Shown piece after piece: positions 46,901 through 53,767 of a stretch of 64,000 nt of DNA (within the stretch, counting starts at the first letter, position 1; every line of letters begins with the position of its first letter). Origin of the DNA: Myxococcales bacterium (GTDB lineage Bacteria; Myxococcota_A; Polyangia; Nannocystales; Nannocystaceae); contig JACKDU010000003.1 in NCBI GenBank assembly GCA_020633335.1, forward strand, positions 248,001-312,000, in the 5' to 3' direction. Below the pieces are notes generated by a model. It did not search any database, was not told the origin of the DNA, and saw only the letters and a program-made list of their open reading frames with translations. Both the position numbers and the translations under genes were made by a program.

Positions 46901-47123
46901 GCAGATGCTCCAGGTCGCCGACGACATGCTGATGCTCGACGCCAAGAGCTTCGAGGGCCAGATGATGCGGGGCGAGGCCTACGAGGCGCTCTCGAAGTGG
47001 CGCGAGGCCACCGAGGCCTACGCGATCGCCAAGCGCCTCAAGCCGAAGGAGAAGGCGGCGAGCGAGGGCCACGCCCGGGTCGAGAAGAAGGCCAAGGCGA
47101 TGGGGATCCTCCCCGCTGGCTAG
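43959..47123 (+). CDS. Tandem Ser/Thr kinase-pseudokinase with membrane helix and TPR-like tail
   Basis: About 1,054 residues. No ATG, GTG or TTG precedes the kinase fold in frame except a TTG at 44007 that would cut strand 1. CTG at 43959, after GAGGAG, is a candidate start. Numbers count from the TTG codon. Kinase 1 (1-275) has ARGGMGE, K31 or K32, HRDIAPPN (D132), DFG at 150 and SPEQA. Kinase 2 (~370-635) has a weak glycine loop (AFDGMGALY), Arg in place of the VAIK lysine (CALRV, R401), HRDLKPES (Ser for Mg-binding Asn at 501), DFG at 518 and APEQA, so it is probably a pseudokinase. One helix at ~749-771 precedes a Pro/Ala linker and a TPR-like helical tail (~860 on). Confidence 0.85.
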   Translation: MTPIEQRFPRAFGPYVLLREVARGGMGELCLAIGEGPGGGERLCMIKKVLAGPEYRAERRARLLDEARLMVRLSHPNLVQVFDAGNVDGELYLAMEVVEGKDLRAVWNRCAELRRRIPIDFAIYVAREIARGLAYAHEVMGLGLVHRDIAPPNILVSYQGAVKVTDFGLAKSTIAREITGPGMLMGRHSYLSPEQARGLEVDHRADIYAAGVVLWEMLTGRQLLAASHRSPASALAAARNPNIRPPSEVVPGIPDGLDAVVLEALALERERRYPSAERFGSRLSEILARTFPSYDADHAGALVRELFAQEWRSESREYAAFLHEDFSRIRGRGGSLGDAVEAKATREATQDPADELRGGGMGAEENQQAMTPREIAERRRGTVIAKCFRVEDLIAFDGMGALYRCRDLERGRPCALRVLPESYTRDPELTSRFMRDAMAVTKLGHPNIVEVLSNGRLDDGSVYSAMQLLHGQSIAAIIREEGRLSPSRAVHVASQVCRALGTAHEHGLIHRDLKPESIVLTTHEGDLDFVKVVDFGICKQVDSEGSASSPDLIIGTPDYMAPEQAAGAEANAASDIYALGCILFEMLAGQKPFSGRNSMDVLKQKGSRDAPRVTAVAGDVPDALAEVIASCLARRPEDRPESMRVLELELMRANEVGQRGRSETSALSPLPPPPEAGTLRAPTPVAPAAPTPVPPAKTPAPTPVIAAPAAAPATPVAASSGTSSLGPSTHAPLPTAKSGGSGSSGAGLAGLTEPDVAADKAGRSIVPIAILGAVAVAVVLFVWPGVLRERGNGPSDPQGEGVGDPPKTTSPEVASQGSDVVAPSTGGQVVAESGAEAASAGAAASASAGEAGGDPAASAGVADSGVAPTDGPDLVVLVGKLELAAAENRWRTPADDNVALHLARIEAIDPKHESIERIQKQAAETLKARAEVAAGAKHWHDAVEAYRDLYAISPEFKAARKGFGEALTQEAKILRLLKDPEQMLQVADDMLMLDAKSFEGQMMRGEAYEALSKWREATEAYAIAKRLKPKEKAASEGHARVEKKAKAMGILPAG

Positions 47124-47129
47124 CCAGCG
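47114..47129. terminator. Palindrome centred on kinase stop codon
   Basis: CGCTGGCTAGCCAGCG is perfectly self-complementary, with the TAG stop at 47121-47123 at its centre. A second hairpin follows 24 bases later. Confidence 0.5.
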
Positions 47130-47152
47130 CGGCGGTCGCTCGCGGCGTCGAG

Positions 47153-47176
47153 GAGCATGTCCTTTGGGGCATGCTC
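47153..47176. terminator. Hairpin at convergent gene ends, GAGCATGTCC type
   Basis: GAGCATGTCC and GGGGCATGCTC flank TTT with one G-U-type mismatch, between stops at 47123 and 47175. The right arm overlaps the stop of the minus-strand gene. Confidence 0.5.
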
Positions 47177-47531
47177 ACTTTTCCCTCTGGGACTCATCGC
47201 CGAGGAGCTCGGCGACCGCCGCCTCGCCGACCGCGACGACCACCCCGAAGATCAGCCGCCGCGGGATCCAGCCGTTGAGGCCGCCGTGGTTGTTGCCGAT
47301 CAGGAAGCGGCGGGCGTCGCCGTGCCCCTGGATCGCCTTCACGAGGTGGACGTAGCAGCTCCCGCGGACCCGGCAGAGGACCGCGTCGCCGGGGCGCGGC
47401 TCGCCCTCGCAGGGCGCGAGCGCGATCGCCTCGCCGCTGCGGATCCGCGGGGTCATCGAGTTGCCGCGGGGTCGGAGGCGGACCCGCTCGCCGGCCCGGA
47501 GGCGGGCGATGATCGGCTCAGCCCACGGCAA
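47175..47531 (-). CDS. S24/S26-like serine peptidase domain protein
   Basis: 118 residues. The pattern RPRGNSMTPRIRSGEAIAL, with serine S25 in the Gly-Asn-Ser-Met box, and VHLVKAIQG with Lys65 match the Ser-Lys dyad of the LexA/signal-peptidase fold; GNNHG at ~80 replaces the usual GDN. There is no DNA-binding domain and no membrane helix, so it is a stand-alone peptidase domain, either active or a protein-binding relic. It overlaps the upstream gene by 14 bases and is translated with it. Confidence 0.75.
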   Translation of the reverse strand: MPWAEPIIARLRAGERVRLRPRGNSMTPRIRSGEAIALAPCEGEPRPGDAVLCRVRGSCYVHLVKAIQGHGDARRFLIGNNHGGLNGWIPRRLIFGVVVAVGEAAVAELLGDESQREK

Positions 47532-47835
47532 GCGCGACCTCCTCCTCCAGGGTCCGGACGAAGCGCTCGGCGAGGCGGAGCGCGGCCCGGCGGGTCTCCT
47601 CGGGCGTCACCCGGAGGTGGTCGCGGCCGCGGAGGCCGGCCCGCAGCACCAGGCAGAGGGTGACCTCGCGCTGGTGACGGAGGAGGCGGCGCTGGGTCGC
47701 GGCCATCGGCGCCTCCCAGCGCCGGCGCAGCGGCGCCTTGAGCTCGCGGATCGCGGCCTCGTGGTCGCGGATCGCCGCCCGGAGGCGGCTGAGGTCGAGG
47801 GTCGAGGGGTCGAGGTTGGTGTCGTTGAAGATCAT
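47518..47835 (-). CDS. Small helical protein, unknown function
   Basis: 105 residues from the second of two nearby ATGs (47835), which has AAAGAGAG at 6-base spacing. The chain is basic and mostly helical: LDLSRLRAAIRDHEAAIRELKAPL, AATQRRLLRHQREVTLCLVLR and TPEETRRAALRLAERFVRTLEEEV. No family is recognised. Its 5' leader is a block of five heptanucleotide repeats, rich in CAA on the coding strand. It overlaps the peptidase gene by 14 bases, so the two are likely one unit. Confidence 0.6.
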   Translation of the reverse strand: MIFNDTNLDPSTLDLSRLRAAIRDHEAAIRELKAPLRRRWEAPMAATQRRLLRHQREVTLCLVLRAGLRGRDHLRVTPEETRRAALRLAERFVRTLEEEVALAVG

Positions 47836-47853
47836 GTTCATCTCTCTTTTCAG

Positions 47854-47888
47854 CTTGTTGTTTGTTGCTTGTTGTTCGTTGTTTGTTG
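47854..47888. repeat. Five tandem heptanucleotide repeats in a gene leader
   Basis: On the plus strand the units are CTTGTTG, TTTGTTG, CTTGTTG, TTCGTTG and TTTGTTG. On the coding (minus) strand they read CAACAAG, CAACAAA and similar, ending 18 bases before the ATG at 47835. This is a simple A/T-rich patch in a very G+C-rich genome, and could be unstructured leader RNA or a slippage-prone tract. Confidence 0.85.
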
Positions 47889-47891
47889 TCG

Positions 47892-47917
47892 GGGACGGTG
47901 CTGTCCCAGAGGTCATG
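47892..47917. repeat. GGGAC-GTCCC hairpin and CTGTCC-type repeat at a gene end
   Basis: GGGAC and GTCCC flank GGTGCT, and the following CTGTCCCAGAGGTCATG continues as an imperfect member of the dispersed family. It overlaps the stop of the peptidyl-tRNA hydrolase gene (47913-47915). Confidence 0.4.
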
Positions 47918-48233
47918 TGAGGAGTCGGAGCCCGGCGCAGACCCGCGCGAGCGCCCGCCGATCGACGACCGGCGCCAGGCCGATCGCCATCAGCGCGCCG
48001 GACCACGGCGGGTCGGGCTCGCGGATCGCCACGTGGTCGATGCCGAGAGCGCGCAGCCGGCCCTCGACGAGCTCGAGGTGAGCCTCGTCGTCGGCCGCGA
48101 GCGCGACCGCCGTCGTCCCCCGCGGGAGCCCGCCGGGGGCGCTCTCGCCGGCGGCGTGGATCAGCTGGGCCGCGAGGACGCCGCGCGGGAGGTCGGCGCG
48201 GACGATGCAGTAGTGCGTCAGGGTCAGCGCCAT
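47913..48233 (-). CDS. PTH2-type peptidyl-tRNA hydrolase domain protein
   Basis: 106 residues from the ATG at 48233, with GAGG upstream. The PTH2 (archaeal/eukaryotic-type) fold is recognised by HYCIVRADLPRGVLAAQLIHAAGES, the strand TAVALAADDEAHLELVEGRLRALGI, and DHVAIREPDPPWSGALMAIGLAP. These correspond to the lysine/arginine-lined entry, the AQ-HAA helix and the closing TALAIGP-like strand. It would recycle peptidyl-tRNA or serve a related tRNA-binding role. It sits next to a tRNA-like gene. The catalytic Lys at the strand-1 end is replaced by Arg/Ala here, so activity is uncertain. Confidence 0.75.
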   Translation of the reverse strand: MALTLTHYCIVRADLPRGVLAAQLIHAAGESAPGGLPRGTTAVALAADDEAHLELVEGRLRALGIDHVAIREPDPPWSGALMAIGLAPVVDRRALARVCAGLRLLT

Positions 48234-48313
48234 GACGCACCTCGTCGTCGCGGCGAGGGACCGCGGAGGCGCCCGCGACGGGCGCATGGCGCCCCGCAGG
48301 GGGGAGGAGGAGC

Positions 48314-48387
48314 GCGTCGAGCGGGGATCGAACCCGCGGCCCCTGGGTTCATTACGCCCAGTGCTCTACCGACCGAGCTATCGACGC
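48314..48387 (-). tRNA. tRNA-like gene with irregular anticodon loop
   Basis: The acceptor arms GCGTCGA and TCGACGC pair fully. The D arm is GCTC-GGTCGGTA-GAGC, and the T arm is GCGGG-TTCGATC-CCCGC, so three arms are perfect. The anticodon arm CTGGG...CCCAG has a nine-base loop, CGTAATGAA. A seven-base loop (GTAATGA, formal anticodon AAT) needs a C-A mismatch and an extra linker base. No amino acid can be assigned. CCA is not encoded. It could be a decayed or atypical tRNA. Confidence 0.6.
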
Positions 48388-48493
48388 AGCGACCGCTGCG
48401 GCCCGCGAGGTCGCGCGTGTGGGCGACCTGCCAGCAGGCAACGGAGGAGCCCTCGAGGGGCTGACTGTCAATGCTTGATGAGCATTGAGCCGG

Positions 48494-48522
48494 AGGGTAG
48501 GGGGCTCGCCACCCGCTGTCAA
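48494..48522 (-). promoter_or_regulatory. Sigma-70-like promoter reading toward the tRNA-like gene
   Basis: On the minus strand TTGACA (48522-48517) is followed 17 bases later by TACCCT (48499-48494). The perfect -35 hexamer with optimal spacing is unusual here. The start would be near 48487, ~100 bases before the tRNA-like gene; a small hairpin (48468-48488, TCAATGCT arms) sits at the beginning of that leader. Confidence 0.45.
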
Positions 48523-48537
48523 CGACTCTTAACGCGC

Positions 48538-48564
48538 CTCACCCCGCCGAGGGGGCGGGGTGAG
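48538..48564 (-). terminator. Terminator of the Mrp-type operon
   Basis: Perfect 11-bp arms CTCACCCCGCC (48538-48548) and GGCGGGGTGAG (48554-48564) close a 5-base loop, 36 bases beyond the last stop of the antiporter operon at 48600. Confidence 0.6.
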
Positions 48565-48599
48565 AGCTGGCTCTTGCACCAGGTGCGCGCGGGCCGGGC

Positions 48600-50366
48600 T
48601 CAGGTCCAGAAGCCGACGACCAGGTAGACGAAGAGCATGAAGGTGATCAGCACCATCGCCGAGCCGAGGCTCCACTCGCGGAAGAGCGAGAGGCGCGAGG
48701 CCTCGGCGTCGGCCCGGGTCATCGCCCGGGCGAAGCCCTTGCTCTCGTCGACGAGGACGTCGCGGGTCCAGCCCATCACCACGACGATCGGCCGCAGCAC
48801 GTGCCGCCAGAGGCCGGGCGCGAAGGTCCGGTAGAACCAGTCGAAGTCGAGGGTGATCGTCAGGGTGCGCTTCAGCACCGGCAGGAGGAGGAAGAACGCG
48901 AGCCCGGACCAGAGGAGGAGCTGGAGCTGCGAGATGACGTGGGAGATGGTGTAGGGCTCGTAGAGCTTGTCGCCGCCGGCGGCGTTCTGGTAGGGCAGGA
49001 TCGCGTAGAGCGGCTCGTACCAGATCCCGAGGGCGATGCAGAGGAAGGCGAAGAAGATCATCGCCGCCTTCATGTTCCACGGCGGATCCGGCGGCCGCAG
49101 CCCCGAGTCCTTCTGGAAGAAGACGAACCAGGGGAACTTGATGCCGGCGTGGAGGAAGACGCCGGCCGAGGCCGCGGTCAGGACGAACCACGCGAGCATC
49201 AGGTGGTTGTCGGCGGCCGACTGCGAGATCATCGACTTCGAGATGAAGCCCGAGGTCCAGGGGAACGACGAGATCGCCAGCGCGCCGATGATCCCGCACC
49301 ACATCGTCACCGGCATCGTGTGGTAGAGGCCGCCGAGGTCGGTGCACTTCCGCTTGCCGGTCATGTAGAGGACCGAGCCGGCGGACATCAGGAGGAGCGC
49401 CTTGTAGATGATGTGGGCGAAGGCGTGGGCGGCCGCGCCGTTGAGCGCCATCTCGGTGCCGATGCCGATCCCGCAGACCATGAACCCGACCTGGTTGACG
49501 ATCGAGTAGGCCAAGATCCGCCGCATGTCGTTCTCGAGGATCGCGTAGACGATCCCGTAGACCGCCATCATGAGGCCGGCGTAGATCAGCACCTCGGTCC
49601 CGGCGAAGAGGAGCATCAGGACGAAGACCGAGGTCTTGGTCGTGAAGGCCGAGAGGAAGACGGTGCCGCTCTCGCTCGCCTCGGGGTAGGCGTCGGCGAG
49701 CCAGGAGCCGAAGGGCGGGGTCGCGGCGTTGATCAGGATCCCGATCAGGATCAGGAAGGGGGCGATGTCGCCCGCGCCGTTGAAGGCGAGGCCGTCGAAG
49801 CCGCCGGGCCCGAACTGGAAGTACTTGAGGAGGAGCGGGTGCTCGATCCCGCCGGCCTTGAGCGCGAAGACGTGGGCGATGATCCCCGCCATCATGATCG
49901 CGCCGCCGAGGAAGTGGACCGCCGCGTAGCGGAGACCCGAGCGCCCGGCCGCCTCGGTGTTGCCCGAGAAGACGACGATCGTCGAGCCGACCGCCATCAG
50001 CTCCCAGAAGAGGAAGAGGGTGAGGATGTCACCGGCGAAGGTGACGCAGATCGCCGAGCCGGCGTAGACGAAGGCCGCCGGCAGCTCGATCTTGCGGTCC
50101 TGGTTGAAGGCGAAGAGCGCCCCGCCGAAGGCCATGAGCGAGAAGATCGTCGCGAAGACCCGGGTCGGCGGGTTCCACTGGACGAGCGTGAGCTCCATGT
50201 CGCCCATGAAGGGCATCGTCACGTGGGCGCCGTCGGGCACCATCCAGACCGCGGCCAGGGTGGCGAGGGGGAGGAGGAGGCTGAGCACCCGGCTCCCCAT
50301 GCCGCCGACCACCGGCATGAGCAGGGCGCCCAGCACCAGGATGAGCCCCGGGGGAAACTCAATCAT
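48600..50366 (-). CDS. Third MrpA/D-like (NuoL/M/N-like) proton channel subunit
   Basis: 588 residues, about 14 membrane helices. The proton-conducting transporter core shows LFLFWELMAVGSTIVV (with the key Glu), KALLLMSAGSVLYMTG, HAFAHIIYKALL and the TSGFISKSMI lysine helix. The C-terminal part has an extra long cytoplasmic stretch with an aromatic run (DFDWFYRTFAPGLWR) as in Mbh/complex-I-like large subunits. It is the last gene of the cluster, overlapping the small gene upstream. Which of MrpA or MrpD it replaces is uncertain. Confidence 0.85.
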   Translation of the reverse strand: MIEFPPGLILVLGALLMPVVGGMGSRVLSLLLPLATLAAVWMVPDGAHVTMPFMGDMELTLVQWNPPTRVFATIFSLMAFGGALFAFNQDRKIELPAAFVYAGSAICVTFAGDILTLFLFWELMAVGSTIVVFSGNTEAAGRSGLRYAAVHFLGGAIMMAGIIAHVFALKAGGIEHPLLLKYFQFGPGGFDGLAFNGAGDIAPFLILIGILINAATPPFGSWLADAYPEASESGTVFLSAFTTKTSVFVLMLLFAGTEVLIYAGLMMAVYGIVYAILENDMRRILAYSIVNQVGFMVCGIGIGTEMALNGAAAHAFAHIIYKALLLMSAGSVLYMTGKRKCTDLGGLYHTMPVTMWCGIIGALAISSFPWTSGFISKSMISQSAADNHLMLAWFVLTAASAGVFLHAGIKFPWFVFFQKDSGLRPPDPPWNMKAAMIFFAFLCIALGIWYEPLYAILPYQNAAGGDKLYEPYTISHVISQLQLLLWSGLAFFLLLPVLKRTLTITLDFDWFYRTFAPGLWRHVLRPIVVVMGWTRDVLVDESKGFARAMTRADAEASRLSLFREWSLGSAMVLITFMLFVYLVVGFWT

Positions 50367-50646
50367 CGTAGTAGGTGTCCCTTCGCTTCAGAACGAGGCC
50401 GACGACGAACTTCGAGAAGAGGACCATGACGACGCAGGCGCCGAGGCCGTAGAGGGAGTAGAAGCCCGGCGTCCCGTCGATCCCGAAGTGCTCGTGGTGG
50501 TGGACGACGACGTCGGCGAAGGCCAGGAGGAGGAGGACGACGAGCGAGCCGACCCAGAAGCCCCGGACCGCCCGCGGGTTCTCATCGAGCATCGAGCGCC
50601 AGGGCTCGCGGAGCGCGTCGACGACGCCTTGCTTGTGTTCGCTCAT
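50359..50646 (-). CDS. Small two-helix membrane protein of the Mrp-type cluster
   Basis: 95 residues. Helix 1 is GFWVGSLVVLLLLAFADVVV and helix 2 GLGACVVMVLFSKFVVGLVL, joined by a His/Asp-rich loop (HHHEHFGIDG). The C-terminus is charged (KRRDTYYDD). ATGA and overlap links tie it to both neighbours, so it is an authentic cluster component. It does not match the standard Mrp subunits by eye. Confidence 0.75.
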   Translation of the reverse strand: MSEHKQGVVDALREPWRSMLDENPRAVRGFWVGSLVVLLLLAFADVVVHHHEHFGIDGTPGFYSLYGLGACVVMVLFSKFVVGLVLKRRDTYYDD

Positions 50647-52262
50647 GGCAGTGGCAGCCCCCTGTAGATCTGCTGGGCGAGGCCGAGGGCGACGTCAGGG
50701 AAGAAGAAGAGGATGATCGTGCCGGCCGCGGTGCAGGTGAGGGCGATGACGATCGGTAGCGGCGCCTCGCCGTGGTCGTCGTGGTGGCCGTGGCCGTGGC
50801 CCCCGTGCCCGTGCCCGTGCCCGCCGTGGCCGTTGCCGTGCTCGTCGGTCGGATCGCCGAAGGCGCCGTCAGCCGCGCTCAGCGGCGCGTGGTGGTCGTG
50901 CTTCGGCGGCGCCCGGAAGAAGGCCCGCCAGACGATCGGCAGGAAGTAGCCGGCGTTGAGCAGCGTCGAGAGGAAGATGACGACGACCACGAAGGTGTAG
51001 CCGGTCTCCCAGGCGCCGCTCAGGAGGTACCACTTCGAGATGAAGCCGGCGGTCGGCGGCACGCCGATCATCGAGAGCGAGCCGACCGCGAAGGCGCCCA
51101 TCGTCCACGGCATCTTCCGGCCGATCCCGTCGAGCTCGGAGATGTTGGTCTTGTGGGCCGCGGTGTAGATCGAGCCGGCCGCGAAGAAGAGCGTGATCTT
51201 GCCGAAGGCGTGGGCGGCGATGTGGAGGGCCGCGGCCATGTAGCCGAGCGGCGAGAGGAGCGAGGCCGCCATCGTGATGTAGGAGAGCTGCGAGACCGTC
51301 GAATACGCCAGCCGCCGCTTCAGGTTGTCCTGGAAGAGGGCGATGAACGAGGCGACGACGATCGTCCCGCCGGCGACGTAGACCAGCCACTCGCCCTGGC
51401 CGGCGCTGAGGAGGCTGGTCGTCCCGAAGATGTAGATGATGACCTTGACGACCGAGAAGACGCCGGCCTTGACGACCGCGACCGCGTGGAGGAGCGCCGA
51501 GACCGGGGTCGGCGCGACCATCGCCGCCGGCAGCCACTTGTGCATCGGCATCAGCGCGGCCTTGCCGATGCCGTACATGTACATGAAGAAGAGGATCCCG
51601 AGCGCCGGCGCGGTCAGGCGGCCGTTTGCGAGCGCGTCGAGGAAGACGCCGCCGGGCTTGAAGGCGAGGTCGCCGGTGAAGAAGTAGGTGGCGATGATCG
51701 CCGGCAGGAAGAGGCCGACCGAGGTGCCGACCAGGATCCCGAGGTAGACCCGGGCGGAGCGGACCGCCTCCGGGGTCCCCTTGTGGGCGACCAGCGGGTA
51801 GGTCGAGATCGAGAGGAACTCGTAGAAGACGAAGAGCGTGAAGACGTTGCCGGAGAAGGCGATGCCCATCACCGAGGAGATCGCCAGGGCGAAGCAGATG
51901 TAGAAGCGCGTCTGGTGCTTCTCATGGTTGCCCCGCATGTAGCCGACCGAGTAGAGCGAGTTGAGGATCCAGAGGGACGACGCGATCAGCGCGTAGACCA
52001 TCCCCAGGGGCTCGATCTTGAGGGTCAGCGGGATCCCCGGGAGCATCTCCGCCAGGACCAGCGGGTCGGCGGCCCAGGTGGTCTCCCAGAAGTCGGGGGC
52101 GAGGACGATCGGCAGGATCTGGAGGACGACCCCGAGGAGCGTGATCGCCGTCAGGAAGGTGATCGCCTCGCGGACGTTCGGCCAGCGGCCGAAGATGCCG
52201 ATCAGGAAGGCGCCGACCGCCGGGACGGCCATCGCCAGGAGAGGGAGCTCGTATCCGCTCAC
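50643..52262 (-). CDS. Second MrpA/D-like proton channel subunit with His-rich loop
   Basis: 539 residues from a GTG at 52262 that overlaps the preceding stop as GTGA. About 14 membrane helices; conserved proton-channel segments are FVFYEFLSISTYPLVAHKG, YGIGKAALMPMHKWLPAAMVAPTPVSALLHAVAVVKAGVF (channel lysine and histidines), HAFGKITLFFAAGSIY and GVPPTAGFISKWYLL. Near the C-terminus a cytoplasmic or external loop carries a dense run of His and Gly (GHGGHGHGHGGHGHGHH), likely metal-binding. Closest in kind to MrpD/NuoM. Confidence 0.9.
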   Translation of the reverse strand: MSGYELPLLAMAVPAVGAFLIGIFGRWPNVREAITFLTAITLLGVVLQILPIVLAPDFWETTWAADPLVLAEMLPGIPLTLKIEPLGMVYALIASSLWILNSLYSVGYMRGNHEKHQTRFYICFALAISSVMGIAFSGNVFTLFVFYEFLSISTYPLVAHKGTPEAVRSARVYLGILVGTSVGLFLPAIIATYFFTGDLAFKPGGVFLDALANGRLTAPALGILFFMYMYGIGKAALMPMHKWLPAAMVAPTPVSALLHAVAVVKAGVFSVVKVIIYIFGTTSLLSAGQGEWLVYVAGGTIVVASFIALFQDNLKRRLAYSTVSQLSYITMAASLLSPLGYMAAALHIAAHAFGKITLFFAAGSIYTAAHKTNISELDGIGRKMPWTMGAFAVGSLSMIGVPPTAGFISKWYLLSGAWETGYTFVVVVIFLSTLLNAGYFLPIVWRAFFRAPPKHDHHAPLSAADGAFGDPTDEHGNGHGGHGHGHGGHGHGHHDDHGEAPLPIVIALTCTAAGTIILFFFPDVALGLAQQIYRGLPLP

Positions 52263-53767
52263 GGCGCACCTCCGAGGAGCCCGTTGGCGGCCCGCATCGC
52301 GGTCTCGCCGGTGAAGGTCGCGTCGACGCCGAAGTAGAGGCTCATGCCGATCAGGATCCAGATCGGGATGAGCATCGAGAGCGGCGCCTCAGTGGCTTCG
52401 GCGGAGCGCCCCTCCGGCTCCTGGAAGTAGATCGCCTCGATCAGGCGCCAGACGTAGACCAGCGCGAGGAGCGAGCCGAAGAGGACGACGACCGCGAGGC
52501 CCCACATCCCGGCATCGAAGGCGCCCTTGACCAGGTACCACTTCGAGACGAAGCCGGCGGTGAGCGGCATGCCGATGAGGCCGAGGCCGCCGAGCGCGAG
52601 CGCGGCCATCGTCAGCGGCATCTTCTTGCCGAGGCCGCGGAGGTCGCGGAGGTCGGTGCCGCCGACCCGGTAGGCGACCGCGCCGAGGGCCATGAACATC
52701 CCGCCCTTGGTCACGGCGTGGTTGAAGATGTGGACGATCGAGCCGGCGACGCCGTTCGGGTTGGCGAGCGAGAAGCCGGCGACGATGTAGCCGATCTGGC
52801 CGACCGAGGAGTAGGCGAGGAGGCTCTTCGCGTTGGTCTGGCGGATCGCCGAGAGCGATGAGAAGACGATCCCGAGGCTCGCCATCGCCAGCAGGATCAG
52901 GTGGCTGGGCATCGCGTAGAACGAGAAGCCGACCCCGAAGATCCCGAAGAGGAAGCGGAAGGCCATGTAGACGCCGACCTTGGTCGCGGTCGCGGCCAGG
53001 AGCGCGGAGACGGCCGAGGGCGCGTACGTGTAGGCCTTCGGCAGCCACATGTGGAGGGGGTAGAGGGCCATCTTCAGGGAGAGGCCGACCACCAGGAAGG
53101 CGAAGGCGACCAGGACCGTGCGGTGCTCGTTGAGGTCGGCCATCCGCAGGAGCTGGTTGTGCATGTCCTCCATGTTGAGGGTGCCGGTGACCATCATCAG
53201 GTAGCCGATCCCCAGGAGGATGAAGGAGGCGCCGACCGAGCCCAGGATCAGGTAGCGGAGCGCGGCCGTGAGCGCCCGCCGATCCGCGTCCTTGCCCATC
53301 GCGATCAGCGCGTAGACCGTCAGCGACGAGATCTCGAGGAGGACGTAGACGTTGAAGGCGTCGCCGGTGACCGTGATCCCGAGGAGGCCGGTGATCGCCA
53401 GGATCCAGACCGCGTAGAAGAAGTTGTGGCGGTCCTCGGGGATCTCCTTGCGGACGCTGAGGCGCGCGTAGAGGGTGGTGACGAAGCCGACCCCCGCGAC
53501 CACCAGGAGGATGAAGGCGTTGAGGAGGTCGACCCGGTACTCGATCCCCCACCAGGCCGGCCAGTTGCCGAGCTCGTAGGAGATGTAGGGGGCGCCGCTC
53601 TCGAGGAGCGTCGCCATCAGCCGCAGCGTGAGCGCGAAGGTGGTGCCGGTGACCGCGACCGCCCACGCCCAGGGGAGGAGCCCGCGGCCGGTGAAGGTCG
53701 TCAGGATCCCGCCGAGGAGCGGGAGCACGACCACGAGGACGGGGAGGTTGGCCTGGATATCAAGCAT
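52259..53767 (-). CDS. MrpD-like proton channel subunit
   Basis: 502 residues with about 14 helices. Characteristic segments: YVLLEISSLTVYALIAMG (channel Glu), KMALYPLHMWLPKAYTYAPSAVSALLAATATKVGVY (channel Lys/His helix), SYSSVGQIGYIVAGF-type region, GLIGMPLTAGFVSKWYLVKG. The family is antiporter subunit D / NuoN-like. It overlaps MrpC by 8 bases and the next channel by 4, so all are co-translated. Confidence 0.92.
   Translation of the reverse strand: MLDIQANLPVLVVVLPLLGGILTTFTGRGLLPWAWAVAVTGTTFALTLRLMATLLESGAPYISYELGNWPAWWGIEYRVDLLNAFILLVVAGVGFVTTLYARLSVRKEIPEDRHNFFYAVWILAITGLLGITVTGDAFNVYVLLEISSLTVYALIAMGKDADRRALTAALRYLILGSVGASFILLGIGYLMMVTGTLNMEDMHNQLLRMADLNEHRTVLVAFAFLVVGLSLKMALYPLHMWLPKAYTYAPSAVSALLAATATKVGVYMAFRFLFGIFGVGFSFYAMPSHLILLAMASLGIVFSSLSAIRQTNAKSLLAYSSVGQIGYIVAGFSLANPNGVAGSIVHIFNHAVTKGGMFMALGAVAYRVGGTDLRDLRGLGKKMPLTMAALALGGLGLIGMPLTAGFVSKWYLVKGAFDAGMWGLAVVVLFGSLLALVYVWRLIEAIYFQEPEGRSAEATEAPLSMLIPIWILIGMSLYFGVDATFTGETAMRAANGLLGGAP

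Noticed and set aside
48466..48471. Second TTGACA near the tRNA-like gene as a promoter
   Set aside because: The sequence at the right distance is TCCTCC, which is not a -10 element. The TTGACA at 48517-48522 has a better partner.
50772..52337. Long plus-strand frame across the Mrp-type channel genes
   Set aside because: It is the Arg/Glu/Asp-rich antisense shadow of multi-helix membrane proteins.
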